From contig NZ_VTSX01000002.1 in the NCBI RefSeq assembly GCF_008329705.1, positions 1 through 64,000 on the forward strand: a stretch of DNA of 64,000 nt, given 5' to 3'. The DNA is from Chryseobacterium sp. SN22 (GTDB taxonomy: Bacteria > Bacteroidota > Bacteroidia > Flavobacteriales > Weeksellaceae). The notes beneath the pieces were generated by a model. The model searched no databases. It was not told the origin of the DNA and saw only the letters and a program-made list of their open reading frames with translations. The translations under genes were made by a program, and so were the position numbers. Of the stretch, positions 42,546 to 51,177 are shown piece after piece. Position 1 is the first letter of the stretch; each line of letters starts with the position of its first letter.

Positions 42546-43067
42546 ATGAGCTATATTGTGGTTGATATCGAATCGGACGGGCCGATTCCAGGAGATTTTT
42601 CGATGGTCTGTTTCGGAGCGGTCCTGGTGGATGAACATCTGGACAGGACCTTTTACGGAAAATTAAAGCCAATTTCTGAAAATTTTAATCCTGATGCGCT
42701 GGCGGTTTCAGGATTTGCAAGAGAAGAAACTTTAAATTTCGATGATCCGAAAGAGGTGATGCTGGAATTTGAAGGCTGGATTAAGGAAAATTCCAAAGGA
42801 AGGCCGATTTTCATCAGCGATAACAACGGTTTCGACTGGATGTTCATCTGCTGGTATTTCCATCATTTTATCGGACGGAACCCATTCGGGTTTTCATCCA
42901 GAAGACTGGCCGATCTGTATTGCGGACTGGAAAAAGATACGTTTGCCCAATGGAAGCATTTAAGAAGAACCGAGCATACCCATCATCCCGTAGATGATGC
43001 CCGGGGAAATGCAGAAGTTTTATTGCATATGAAAAATGAAATGGGCCTGAAAATCGGGCTAAAGTAA
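42546..43067 (+). CDS. DEDDh 3'-5' exonuclease (RNase T / epsilon-like)
   Basis: A 173-residue nuclease. The ExoI motif is YIVVDIESDG (Asp7, Glu9), ExoII is in ISDNNGFDWMFICWY (Asp) and ExoIII is THHPVDDARGNAEVL (His and Asp). It would hydrolyse nucleic acid 3' ends with two metal ions. It is compact, with no extra domains. It follows tyrS by about 70 bases. Confidence 0.88.
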   Translation: MSYIVVDIESDGPIPGDFSMVCFGAVLVDEHLDRTFYGKLKPISENFNPDALAVSGFAREETLNFDDPKEVMLEFEGWIKENSKGRPIFISDNNGFDWMFICWYFHHFIGRNPFGFSSRRLADLYCGLEKDTFAQWKHLRRTEHTHHPVDDARGNAEVLLHMKNEMGLKIGLK

Positions 43068-43155
43068 ATACGCACGCAGATCTTGCACTCCTAAGTACTG
43101 AAACGCGAAGATTAAAATTATTTATGCATATAGAGCCAGCCCCAAGAGCTATCCG

Positions 43156-43827
43156 CTAATACGTATATGGCACCAGCACATCGATAAAATTATCCGTCCG
43201 GTGCGGCTCCCCAATGGCGCGGAATTTCCAGTCGCCGTTGTGGCGGTAGGCTTCAGCAAAAACCATGGAGCACATGCCTTTCATGCTGTCGTCACCGGAA
43301 AGACTGAATTTGGTAATTTCTTTCCCTTTCGCATCCACTGCGCGGATAAAAGCATTTTCGATCATCCCGAAATGCTGCCGGTGGGTGAGTCCCTGGTAGA
43401 TTGACACCACAAACAGAATCTTCTGGTAGCGTTCGTCGAGTTCGTCTAATTTTACAATAATCTGTTCGTCGTCGCCATCTCCTGCACCGGTCCTGTTATC
43501 GCCGGTCAGCCAGATCTTTCCGCTCGGATGGCGCATGGAGTTGAAATAAATAACGTCGCCTTTGTATAAAACGATTTCTTTTCCATTGCCTGCGGGGCAG
43601 GTTTTCCCCATATTGGCCACCTTTCCGTTATGATCGAGAAGGAAAGCGATGGCGTCCAGATCATATTCCGGTCCGCTGTTAATCCCCAACAAACGGTTGA
43701 AGAACCCTCCGCATTTCTTTACATCCCAGCCCAGACCGATGGTTACAGATGAAAGATCGTACACTTCGTCTCCGCGCTCGCTTTTACGGAGATTGATGGT
43801 CTGTCCTTTTTGCAAATTGATCGCCAT
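43156..43827 (-). CDS. TerD-family protein (second of pair)
   Basis: A 223-residue protein of the TerD/TerE family, calcium-binding proteins linked to tellurite and stress resistance. Features are MAINLQKGQTINLRKSE, VTIGLGWDVKKCG and YDLDAIAFLLDHNGK. Also seen are HPSGKIWLTGDNRTGAGDGD and EQIIVKLDEL, which make up the Asp-rich metal site. It ends FRAIGEPHRTDNFIDVLVPY. It follows the other TerD gene by two bases. No TerC, TerB or other ter genes are seen here. Confidence 0.88.
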   Translation of the reverse strand: MAINLQKGQTINLRKSERGDEVYDLSSVTIGLGWDVKKCGGFFNRLLGINSGPEYDLDAIAFLLDHNGKVANMGKTCPAGNGKEIVLYKGDVIYFNSMRHPSGKIWLTGDNRTGAGDGDDEQIIVKLDELDERYQKILFVVSIYQGLTHRQHFGMIENAFIRAVDAKGKEITKFSLSGDDSMKGMCSMVFAEAYRHNGDWKFRAIGEPHRTDNFIDVLVPYTY

Positions 43828-43829
43828 AA

Positions 43830-44405
43830 TTATTTGATGATTTGTCCTTTATAATATTTTTCAAGAAAAAATCCGAGATCCGCCCTGTAGCCGATTCCCG
43901 AAGCCTCAAATTTCCAGCTTCCGCCGCGTTTGTACAATCTTCCGAATTCGATTCCCGTTTCTATGGAGAAATCTTCATCCAGCTCGTATTTTGCAATCTC
44001 CTGATGCGTCAGGTTATCGATAATCCGGATGTATGAATTCCTTACCTGCCCGAAGTTCTGCTTTCTCCTTTCAAAATCTTCGATCGTTACTACAAAAAGG
44101 ATTTCCTCTACCCGCGGGTCTACTTTTTCAAGATCCAGAATAATAGCTTCATCATCATCACCGTCGCTGTTTTTCCCACTCGGATCATCACCGGTATGGG
44201 TAAGGGCACCATCGGGAGAATTCAGGTTGTTATAGAAAACGAAATATTCTTCACCGATCAGCTTCCGGTCGGAACCAATCATAATTGCCGAAGCATCCAG
44301 GTCGAAGTCATATCCCATCCCCTCATTCGGGTCCCAGCCAAGGCCAATGGTCATTTTGGTAAATCCTAATTCGATCCGCTGACCTTTCTGTAAATTAATT
44401 GCCAT
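43830..44405 (-). CDS. TerD-family protein (first of pair)
   Basis: A 191-residue TerD paralogue that starts MAINLQKGQRIELGFTKMTI (Met at 44405; the longer frame to 44456 adds a non-family N-terminus). It contains GYDFDLDASAIMIGSDRKL and LTHTGDDPSGKNSDGDDDEA, the Asp-rich calcium-type site. It is nearest in style to classical TerD/TerE (about 190 residues). Two adjacent TerD proteins, one longer, suggest a small stress module. Confidence 0.9.
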   Translation of the reverse strand: MAINLQKGQRIELGFTKMTIGLGWDPNEGMGYDFDLDASAIMIGSDRKLIGEEYFVFYNNLNSPDGALTHTGDDPSGKNSDGDDDEAIILDLEKVDPRVEEILFVVTIEDFERRKQNFGQVRNSYIRIIDNLTHQEIAKYELDEDFSIETGIEFGRLYKRGGSWKFEASGIGYRADLGFFLEKYYKGQIIK

Positions 44406-44527
44406 AATATGATGTGTTGTTCCCTCTAATTTAGCACTCATCCGGCAATTTTCCAAATGAAATGTGCATAAAATTTAAGGCAAAAAAAATCCGGCAGTAC
44501 GCCGGATTCAGAATTATCTATGTTTTG

Positions 44528-45556
44528 TTATGATTCAGATACTGTATTTCCGGTCAGCCGGTTTCTTGCTTTGGCGAGCATCGGGATGGAAATAAGCCCC
44601 ATTACCAGCATAATTACAATCTGCAGCGGCAATGAGATAAAAGAATAGGTTAATCCTACTTCGCTGCCCAATTCGCCGCTTCTTCCCATGGAAATGAATA
44701 ACGCCATGAATCCGTATTTCATCGCCAAGTTAAAAGCACCGATTCCGCCGCTTGCCGGAATGATCATCCCGAAAGTTCCTACGACCAGGATCAGGAAACC
44801 GTTATCAAAAGTAAAATCCGAAGTTTCAGGCAGTGCAAAGCAAACCAGGTACGCTGCAAAATAATAAGAAACCCAGATGCCTATGGTATAAAGGATGAAT
44901 TTTCCTTTTTGTTTTAATTTAAATACGGAAGTCAGCCCTTCTAAAACGCCGTCAATAAACCGGATGATTTTATCTAAAACAGGAACGTGGGCCAGTCTTT
45001 TCCTAAATACAAAAAACAATACCGCTCCGGCGATTAAAATCCCCAGAATTATTAAAATTTTATCCGGATTAAAATCTATTCCCGAATTTTTGTAAAAAGA
45101 ATAAATCACTTCCCCCTTAAATACCAGAGTAAGGCCTAAAAAAACAACCATGCACACCAGATCCACTATCCTTTCCAGGATAATCGTTCCGAAAGACTGG
45201 TCTACCGGGACTTTTTCCACTCCATACAGGGCGGTGGCCCTCGCTACTTCCCCACTTCTGGGGATGGTAAGGTTCATTAAATACCCAAAAGAGATCGACC
45301 ATAGCGCGTTGGAATCTGAAATACGGTGTCCCATCGGCTCCAGCATCAGGTTCCAGCGGATGGCTCTGAACCAGTAAGCTGCAATCCCGAAACAGGCCGC
45401 AAACAGGACCCACCAGTAATTTGCTTTCGCCAAAGATTTCTGAATTACCTTAAAATCCAGCCCTTTTAGAGCGAACCATAAAAAAAAGCCCGCAAAAGCA
45501 AGCGATATTACAATGGTAAGGATTGTTTTTAAAGGCTTTTTTGATTTTTTATCCAT
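44528..45556 (-). CDS. YbhN/UPF0104-type membrane protein (LPG synthase TM-like)
   Basis: A 342-residue protein with about eight membrane helices, matching the flippase-like domain of the LPG-synthase family. Pieces are NYWWVLFAACFGIAAYWFRA, SISFGYLMNLTIPRSGEVAR (typical IPxRxGE-like motif near 95) and GTFGMIIPASGGIGAFNLAM near 255. It lacks the cytoplasmic synthase domain, so it may act as a lipid flippase or transporter. It lies four bases downstream of panD, so the two are probably cotranscribed. Confidence 0.88.
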   Translation of the reverse strand: MDKKSKKPLKTILTIVISLAFAGFFLWFALKGLDFKVIQKSLAKANYWWVLFAACFGIAAYWFRAIRWNLMLEPMGHRISDSNALWSISFGYLMNLTIPRSGEVARATALYGVEKVPVDQSFGTIILERIVDLVCMVVFLGLTLVFKGEVIYSFYKNSGIDFNPDKILIILGILIAGAVLFFVFRKRLAHVPVLDKIIRFIDGVLEGLTSVFKLKQKGKFILYTIGIWVSYYFAAYLVCFALPETSDFTFDNGFLILVVGTFGMIIPASGGIGAFNLAMKYGFMALFISMGRSGELGSEVGLTYSFISLPLQIVIMLVMGLISIPMLAKARNRLTGNTVSES

Positions 45557-45560
45557 CCCG

Positions 45561-45911
45561 TTAAGTCAAAAGGTTGGTTTTTTCATCCGGAAACACAATT
45601 TTCGGCTGGAAAACCTGCGCTTCTTCATGGGTCATCTGTGCATAGGCAATGATAATAATGATGTCATCCCTCTGTACTTTCCTTGCGGCGGGCCCGTTGA
45701 GGCAAACTTCACCCGACTTTCTTTTCCCTTTGATGACGTACGTATCAAAACGTTCACCGTTGTTTACATTTACAATATAAACCCTTTCTCCCACTACCAG
45801 TCCTGCTGCTTCAATAAGCTCTTCATCGATGGTAATGCTCCCAATATAATTAAGGTCAGAAGCCGTAACTCTCACCCTGTGAATTTTAGACTTAAAAACT
45901 TCTATTAACAT
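45561..45911 (-). CDS. panD: Aspartate 1-decarboxylase
   Basis: It makes beta-alanine for pantothenate and CoA. The 116-residue proenzyme has the self-cleavage Gly24-Ser25 in [11 protein letters not shown], which gives the pyruvoyl group. [20 protein letters not shown] and [20 protein letters not shown] are also typical. The length is standard. It starts [16 protein letters not shown]. The downstream YbhN-like gene begins four bases later. panB and panC are not in the window. Confidence 0.95.
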   Translation of the reverse strand: MLIEVFKSKIHRVRVTASDLNYIGSITIDEELIEAAGLVVGERVYIVNVNNGERFDTYVIKGKRKSGEVCLNGPAARKVQRDDIIIIIAYAQMTHEEAQVFQPKIVFPDEKTNLLT

Positions 45912-46135
45912 GGTGCAAATTTATTAATAATAATTTACAAAAACGACTTTTAAAATGAATTTAAAACTAACAGATACACAGCATCTTAATTTCTTTAAAT
46001 ATAATTTTTAAAGATTTTACTTACCAAATTTATAAACATATCCTTAAAAGCATTAATTCTTGATATCAAATTTAGGATTTAATAAATATCAAAACCAAAT
46101 TACAAATTTTAGTAAAGTCAATACACATAAGCCAT

Positions 46136-46151
46136 TGGCATGATTTTAGCA
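46136..46151 (+). promoter_or_regulatory. Possible sigma-54 promoter (-24/-12)
   Basis: TGGCATGATTTTAGCA has GG and GC separated by ten bases, as required for RpoN (consensus TGGCACG-N4-TTGCA, with two mismatches). It would start transcription about 150 bases before the HU gene. rpoN is encoded in the window. No activator-binding site is recognised, so the match may be chance. Confidence 0.3.
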
Positions 46152-46246
46152 ACGGGTAACGTAGATTTTCCGTAAAATATGGAATTATCATATTTTAATC
46201 AATTTTACTAAAAATTAAAAATATTATTTATTTTTTCGCAATAAAA

Positions 46247-46276
46247 TTGCACATTTACAAAATAGTATTATATTTG
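46247..46276 (+). promoter_or_regulatory. HU gene promoter
   Basis: TTG at 46247-46249 and TATATTTG at 46269-46276 are separated by 19 bases. This is a full match to the Bacteroidetes -33/-7 promoter type, 34 bases before the ATG. Confidence 0.75.
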
Positions 46277-46310
46277 CTATAATAACGAACTAACTTTAAT
46301 AATAAAAATT

Positions 46311-46622
46311 ATGAACAAGTCTGAATTAATCGACGCAATCGCAAAAGATGCAGGGATTAGCAAAGTGGCAGCCAAAGCAGCTTTAGAATCATTCATCAAC
46401 AACGTAATGACTACTTTAAAGAAAAAAGACGGAAAAGTTTCTTTGGTAGGATTCGGGACTTTCTCTGTAGCTGAGAGAGCCGCAAGACAGGGGATCAACC
46501 CTGCAACCAAAAAGCCGATTAACATCGAAGCAAAAACGGTTGCTAAATTCAAGGCAGGTGCTGATCTTTCAGCGGCCGTAGCTTCTGCTAATGCGCCTGC
46601 TACAGGTAAAAAGAAAAAATAA
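46311..46622 (+). CDS. HU-family DNA-binding protein
   Basis: A small nucleoid protein that bends and wraps DNA. The 103-residue product has the HU signature MNKSELIDAIAKDAGISKVA, then KDGKVSLVGFGTFSVAERAA and a Gly/Arg-Gln-Gly-Ile-Asn-Pro arm (ARQGINPATKKPINIEAKT). It ends with a Lys-rich tail (GKKKK). It has a strong own promoter and terminator, as expected for an abundant protein. Confidence 0.95.
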   Translation: MNKSELIDAIAKDAGISKVAAKAALESFINNVMTTLKKKDGKVSLVGFGTFSVAERAARQGINPATKKPINIEAKTVAKFKAGADLSAAVASANAPATGKKKK

Positions 46623-46643
46623 TCGACTCAGATTACAAAAATA

Positions 46644-46670
46644 AACCTCATCCGGCGATGAGGTTTTTTT
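46644..46670 (+). terminator. Terminator after the HU gene
   Basis: AACCTCATC and GATGAGGTT form a 9-bp stem around CGGC, followed by a T run. Confidence 0.9.
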
Positions 46671-46685
46671 ATTTGTATTGATGGC

Positions 46686-47330
46686 TTAGGGTGCCAGCCT
46701 TGAGATTTTCCAGTCGAAATCTTCTGTTAATGTATAAACGATCCGGTCGTGAAGGCGGTTGGGCCTGCCCTGCCAGAATTCAATCTCATAAGGTTTTGCG
46801 ATATAGCCTCCCCAGCTTTCAGGTCTCGGCACTTCCGTATGCTCATATTTCTGTTCCAGTTCCTTCAGCTTCTCTTCCAGAAAGCTGCGGTTGGGGATTT
46901 CACGGCTCTGCGGAGAAACGGCTGCGCCCAGTTGGCTTCCTTTTGGACGCGAATGGAAATAGCCGTCGCTAAGATTTTCCGCAATGCGTTCCAGATCTGC
47001 CTTGATGACGATTTGCCGCTCAAGGCCCGGCCAGAAAAAGTGAAGACAGGCTTTATGGGTTTTCTCTATGGCTCGTCCTTTCCTGCTGTCGTAATTGGTA
47101 TAAAAAACGAATCCTTCATGCGTATACGCTTTCAGCAAAACCATCCGGGACCGCGGGCAGCCGTCTTCCTCTATTGTAGAAACCGCCATGGCATTGGCTT
47201 CGGAAATGCTCGGGTTTTCACCGGCTTCCATATACCAATCCCGAAACTGCTCAATGGGGTTCTGTTTTATCTCACTTTCAATAAGTTGGGATTTATCATA
47301 CACTTTTCTTTTATCGTGCAGGTTTTCCAT
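46686..47330 (-). CDS. pdxH: Pyridoxamine/pyridoxine 5'-phosphate oxidase
   Basis: It makes pyridoxal 5'-phosphate with FMN and oxygen. The 214-residue length is standard. Family segments are EQFRDWYMEAGENPSISEAN, SRMVLLKAYTHEGFVFYTNY then RKGRAIEKTHKACLHFFWPG, and the C-terminal WGGYIAKPYEIEFWQGRPNR then LHDRIVY. It is convergent with the HU gene and divergent from yqgE. Confidence 0.96.
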   Translation of the reverse strand: MENLHDKRKVYDKSQLIESEIKQNPIEQFRDWYMEAGENPSISEANAMAVSTIEEDGCPRSRMVLLKAYTHEGFVFYTNYDSRKGRAIEKTHKACLHFFWPGLERQIVIKADLERIAENLSDGYFHSRPKGSQLGAAVSPQSREIPNRSFLEEKLKELEQKYEHTEVPRPESWGGYIAKPYEIEFWQGRPNRLHDRIVYTLTEDFDWKISRLAP

Positions 47331-47343
47331 AAATATTTTTTAT

Positions 47344-47351
47344 TAAATTTG
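47344..47351 (+). promoter_or_regulatory. yqgE -7 element
   Basis: TAAATTTG matches TAnnTTTG and ends 3 bases before the yqgE ATG, so the transcript is probably leaderless. Confidence 0.5.
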
Positions 47352-47354
47352 AGT

Positions 47355-47903
47355 ATGAATTACTCTTACAAAGGTAAAATATTAATTTCCACACCTGACA
47401 TTTCCGGCGATATTTTTTCCCGATCGGTAGTCCTCGTTGTAGAGCATAACGAGAATGGTGCTTTTGGTTTGATACTGAATAAGAAAAACGGCCAGATGAG
47501 CAGTAAATTCAAAGATTTCTTTGATTTTAAAATCGAAGTATATGACGGCGGACCTGTAGAAAACGACAAGGTTTTCTTTATTGTAAAAGGAAAAAAGGTA
47601 ACGGAAGCCTATACTGAAATCACCCCTGAATTTTACCTCACGGAAGATATCGAAAACATCATCAGTGCCGTTTTAAACGGAGAACTGGACATCAACAATG
47701 TGAAAATATTCTCAGGCTATTCCGGCTGGACGGCGTTGCAGCTGGACGGTGAAATCCAGCGGAAAGTGTGGACGGTAGTAGATGTTTACAACCTCGATTA
47801 TACCCTGCCGAACGACCAGACCTTATGGAAATCCATCATGCAGAACCTGGGTGGAGAATTCCTGCTTTGGGCCAATTCGCCTGAAGATATTTCACTGAAC
47901 TAA
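47355..47903 (+). CDS. YqgE/AlgH-family protein
   Basis: A 182-residue protein of the UPF0301/YqgE family. MNYSYKGKILISTPDISGDI starts the protein. Then follow SVVLVVEHNENGAFGLILNK, the family hallmark near residue 24, YDGGPVENDKVFFI, and FSGYSGWTALQLDGEIQRKV near 118. Function is not established; AlgH affects alginate and virulence genes in other bacteria. I use the ATG at 47355, although the frame is open far upstream, because it matches the family start and the promoter element. Confidence 0.9.
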   Translation: MNYSYKGKILISTPDISGDIFSRSVVLVVEHNENGAFGLILNKKNGQMSSKFKDFFDFKIEVYDGGPVENDKVFFIVKGKKVTEAYTEITPEFYLTEDIENIISAVLNGELDINNVKIFSGYSGWTALQLDGEIQRKVWTVVDVYNLDYTLPNDQTLWKSIMQNLGGEFLLWANSPEDISLN

Positions 47904-48007
47904 AAAGATCTTTATAAGCTGTATAAAAATTTAACAAATTTTAGGAATCCATTAACAAAGTTTAAGGTTGAAATTCCCGTTATTTGTTAAACCAAAATCC
48001 AGGCGAT

Positions 48008-48592
48008 ATGAAAGGAATAAAACTCTTGGCTTTATCCGTTTTTTCAGCAGCATTCTTATCTTTTACTCCCGAAAATAAAAAACTGATCGTTATCGACGCC
48101 GGCCATGGCGGAACTGATATGGGAAGCAACAGAAACGGCATATACGAAAAAAATATCGTTCTTATTATTGGTAAAGAAATCCAGAAATTCAATACGGCTC
48201 AAAATAAATATGAAGTGATCCTGACCCGGGATCATGACACCGACATCCCGCTGAGCGACCGCACGGCAGTTATCAACAAACTGAATCCGGAAATGGTTAT
48301 TTCGCTGCACATGAACAGCAGTCCCCATGAAGAATCCGAAAGGTCCGGACAGGAAATTTTCATCCAGAATACAGAAGCTTCCCGGAAACTTGCTGAAAAA
48401 ATTTCCCGAAAATTCAATCCATGCCCGATCGTTGGAGAAAGAAACCTTCATATCTTAAGAGCGTCCAAAGCTCCTACGGTACTGGTAGAACTGGGTTTTA
48501 TCAACAGCACAAAAGACCGCGAGTACCTGACCAGCGAAAAAGGCCAGAAGGAAATTGCACAGAAATTCACAGAAGTTTTTAAAGAATATTAA
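48008..48592 (+). CDS. N-acetylmuramoyl-L-alanine amidase
   Basis: A periplasmic zinc amidase (amidase_3) that cleaves peptidoglycan between MurNAc and L-Ala. The signal segment is MKGIKLLALSVFSAAFLSFT. Zinc ligands are His33 (DAGHGGTDMG), Glu47 (NGIYEKNIVL) and the His in MVISLHMNSSP. The catalytic Glu is in VLVELGFINSTKDREYL near the C-terminus. The 194-residue protein has only the catalytic domain. I start at the Met at 48008, which gives a proper signal peptide. Confidence 0.92.
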   Translation: MKGIKLLALSVFSAAFLSFTPENKKLIVIDAGHGGTDMGSNRNGIYEKNIVLIIGKEIQKFNTAQNKYEVILTRDHDTDIPLSDRTAVINKLNPEMVISLHMNSSPHEESERSGQEIFIQNTEASRKLAEKISRKFNPCPIVGERNLHILRASKAPTVLVELGFINSTKDREYLTSEKGQKEIAQKFTEVFKEY

Positions 48593-48620
48593 AGATACAA
48601 ATTCTGACCCGTTCAGAATA

Positions 48621-48660
48621 AAACCCGGTAAAGGACTGAAATAGGTTGTTTACCGGGTTT
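48621..48660 (+). terminator. Terminator after the amidase gene
   Basis: AAACCCGGTAA and TTACCGGGTTT form an 11-bp stem around an 18-base loop. The T run is short. Confidence 0.7.
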
Positions 48661-48799
48661 GTCAATTTAGAGTGATATATCTAACTGATTTAGAATTTTT
48701 TATTGTCTGGAAAGTATCTTGCAAAATATTTATTAGAACGAATAACTCCATTTTTAGTATAGCATGGGATTAAAAAATTAATAATTTATCCCTCAATAA

Positions 48800-48832
48800 T
48801 TTTGTGGTACCACAAAAATTTACATATTTTTG
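48800..48832 (+). promoter_or_regulatory. Palindromic operator plus promoter for the lipoprotein/barrel cluster
   Basis: TTTTGTGGTACCACAAAA (48800-48817) is a perfect 18-bp palindrome. Its TTG falls about 20 bases before TATTTTTG (48825-48832), so it overlaps the predicted -33 element. A repressor bound there would block the promoter. The regulator is not identified and none lies next to it. Confidence 0.6.
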
Positions 48833-48853
48833 TCCCGTTAAAATTTAATAACA

Positions 48854-50047
48854 ATGAAAAAAACTCTAATCATGAGCCTGATAGCCAGCTCATTAATTTA
48901 CTCCTGTTCTTCGGAAAGAGAATTTGACTCTGAAACAAATTCCAATTCAAATGCAAAAACATCAGCTAAAGGACGTGAATCCGTTTGTGATTTTTTTGAG
49001 AATTCTACAGCAAGTACTGTCATTCCCGGTATAAAGGCTGTAAATCTAGACAACAGTCTCACGACTTCATGCCAGAATAACATCTTAATATTTCCTACAT
49101 TGCAGGATTACGAAACTGCTATTGTAAAATTAGATCAGCAGATTGAAGATTATAATGATGCTTTTGATCAGCAAACGGCCGGTATGACGGACGAAGAAGC
49201 AGATGATTATGCCGAATCAGTGGGTTTTGATGAAAATCAGCCGCTAATTGATTTTGAAAAAGATATGCATTTTTGTTCGCTTAGGCAACACTTGGCAGAA
49301 CTGGATAATGCGTGGGTGGATCAGCAGGTTGATGGAGCCTGGGATTTAAATACCGCTCCTGATGAATATTACATCGATGATGAAACAGAAAGGGCATTGT
49401 TAAGTTTAGGTGCCGAATTTATTGTTGGTGACTGTAAAAACGGTTATACGCTTTATAAAAGATATGATTGGGGATATGCAAGTTTTCCTATCAATGATAT
49501 CGGAACAGCGACTGATATTCTGACTGCCTTAAACAGCATTACCAATCCAACCCAACAGCCGATTAACATCGGCGGAGCCACTCAAGGTCAGGTGTCCCAA
49601 GCCGTAGAACCTTATAAAGATTCTGGCGTAACCATTGTTGCTACTGTTTCTACTCCACAAGGCGGTTATTGCCATAGTGAGATTAAGGATAAAGGTGAAC
49701 ATTTGTTTAGCTCTGAAAGAAAGATTCGATGGAAGCATAAGTTTAAAGACACTCATTTTCCTAATGCAACAGGAAATACACTAATGAAAACTTATACAAG
49801 ATCATACAGAAAGAAAAAAGGAAAATGGAAAACATTTAGAGCAACGATCTTTACAGGTTATTACGGAAAAACGGCAACAGCTTATCAGTGTAATGATTAT
49901 GGTAACGAACAATTAACCGGTAAAGAAAAAAGAAGGAAGAAAGTGAAGAAAAGAGAATACATCATTGGTGATGTTGCTGTGAAACAAAACGTATTTTTCA
50001 GTGTTCATAAACAGGAAGGAAATTCTTATCAAAATGAAGTGTATTAA
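48854..50047 (+). CDS. Large hypothetical lipoprotein
   Basis: A 397-residue surface or periplasmic lipoprotein. The lipobox is LIYSCSS (acylated Cys near 18), followed by a Ser/Asn-rich linker. The mature part has several Cys residues (VCDFFENS, TSCQNNIL, HFCSLRQHL, VGDCKNGYTL) and ends in a Lys/Arg-rich tail (KEKRRKKVKKREYIIGDV). It is acidic in the first half and basic in the second. No family recognised. It heads a probable operon with three barrel genes, the first overlapping its 3' end by 14 bases. Confidence 0.8.
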   Translation: MKKTLIMSLIASSLIYSCSSEREFDSETNSNSNAKTSAKGRESVCDFFENSTASTVIPGIKAVNLDNSLTTSCQNNILIFPTLQDYETAIVKLDQQIEDYNDAFDQQTAGMTDEEADDYAESVGFDENQPLIDFEKDMHFCSLRQHLAELDNAWVDQQVDGAWDLNTAPDEYYIDDETERALLSLGAEFIVGDCKNGYTLYKRYDWGYASFPINDIGTATDILTALNSITNPTQQPINIGGATQGQVSQAVEPYKDSGVTIVATVSTPQGGYCHSEIKDKGEHLFSSERKIRWKHKFKDTHFPNATGNTLMKTYTRSYRKKKGKWKTFRATIFTGYYGKTATAYQCNDYGNEQLTGKEKRRKKVKKREYIIGDVAVKQNVFFSVHKQEGNSYQNEVY

Positions 50048-50606
50048 TATCAATAAAAACATTGAGGGCAGGTTCCTCAATGTTTTGTTTTTCCTATTTA
50101 CCATTTTTACTTATTCCCAAAAATATCCAGTAAAGTATGGTATAAAAGCAGGCTGGAACTACTCCAATGTAAATGCAGTAGACGAAAATAGCGAACCATC
50201 AGGCTATCTAAGCAATGGAGGAGAACTTTATGGCGGGATAGCTTTGGAAAAACAAATCACAAAAAAATCATATATCCAATCCGGATTTGTTATTTCCTAT
50301 ACAGACGCAATAACTTTCCTGGAAATGCCTATTTATTATAAAGCTGACATTTACAATAATTTATCTATAATTATCGGTCCAAAATTTAATTATATTCCTG
50401 ACAGTGAGGAAAGCCAGCCATATTATTTCCGTAAAAGATTTGGTATGAGCGGAGATATAGGGATGAATTATAAAATTTCAAAACATTTTATTATAGAGGG
50501 AATCTTTTCAAAAGGATTTACAAAGCAATATGATGATTTACTACTTAGTTACTATCACGCCCAGCGGGATGTTTATAGAATTGGATTAATTTATTTGATA
50601 AATTAA
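50034..50606 (+). CDS. Outer-membrane beta-barrel protein, copy 1
   Basis: A 190-residue protein with a signal peptide ending FTYSQ, then a barrel domain (OMP_b-brl_2 type). Segments include GIKAGWNYSNVNAVDENSEP and YKADIYNNLSIIIGPKFNY; it ends DVYRIGLIYLIN. It starts MKCININK at 50034, overlapping the lipoprotein gene by 14 bases. It is about 50-60% like copies 2 and 3 by eye. It lacks the GDI-plus-DEAY segment of the other two (has NGGELYGG instead). Confidence 0.8.
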   Translation: MKCININKNIEGRFLNVLFFLFTIFTYSQKYPVKYGIKAGWNYSNVNAVDENSEPSGYLSNGGELYGGIALEKQITKKSYIQSGFVISYTDAITFLEMPIYYKADIYNNLSIIIGPKFNYIPDSEESQPYYFRKRFGMSGDIGMNYKISKHFIIEGIFSKGFTKQYDDLLLSYYHAQRDVYRIGLIYLIN

Positions 50607-50621
50607 AATTTTTCAGAAAAT

Positions 50622-51176
50622 ATGAACTCTTCCAAATCTTACCTGACTGCATTATTTTTACTTATAGCCGCTTTCACTTATTCTCAGAAATATCCTATGA
50701 AATACGGGATAACAGCAGGCTGGAACTACTCCAACGTAAATGCAGTAGATGAGAAGAATGAACCTTCCGGATATCTAAGCGATATTATTGATGAAGCTTA
50801 TGCAGGTTTTGTGGTGGAAAAGCAAATCTCCGAAAAGTCCTACGTTCAATCAAACTTATTAATTTCTTTCACTGATCGGGTTACATTTTTAGAACTTCCC
50901 GTGTATTATAAATACAATTTTTACAAAAGATTCTCTTTAGTAGCAGGTCCGAAACTGAATTATATTCCTGACAGCGAAGAGAGCCAGCCTTATTACTTCA
51001 GAAGAAGATTCGGCATCAGCGGAGATATAGGATTAAACTATAAAGTATCAAATCATTTTATTTTGGAAGGAAGCTTTTCAAAAGGGTTTACCAAACAGTA
51101 TGATGATCTGGTGTTAACTTATTATCACGCTCGCCGGGATGTTTACAGAATTGGATTAATTTATTTTATTAATTAA
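50622..51176 (+). CDS. Outer-membrane beta-barrel protein, copy 2
   Basis: A 184-residue barrel paralogue. The signal peptide is MNSSKSYLTALFLLIAAFTY then SQ. Segments are YGITAGWNYSNVNAVDEKNE, GYLSDIIDEAYAGFVVEKQI and GPKLNYIPDSEESQPYYFRR, and the end is DVYRIGLIYFIN. It follows copy 1 by 15 bases. Alternating hydrophobic residues support a small transmembrane barrel. Function unknown. Confidence 0.8.
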   Translation: MNSSKSYLTALFLLIAAFTYSQKYPMKYGITAGWNYSNVNAVDEKNEPSGYLSDIIDEAYAGFVVEKQISEKSYVQSNLLISFTDRVTFLELPVYYKYNFYKRFSLVAGPKLNYIPDSEESQPYYFRRRFGISGDIGLNYKVSNHFILEGSFSKGFTKQYDDLVLTYYHARRDVYRIGLIYFIN

Positions 51177-51177
51177 A

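Larger units (their letters stand above)
45912..46310. other. AT-rich region upstream of the HU gene
   Basis: This 399-base gap separates panD from the HU gene and contains no convincing ORF. It is very AT-rich. It holds a sigma-54-like sequence at 46136-46151 and a canonical housekeeping promoter at 46247-46276. I see no other structure. Confidence 0.6.
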
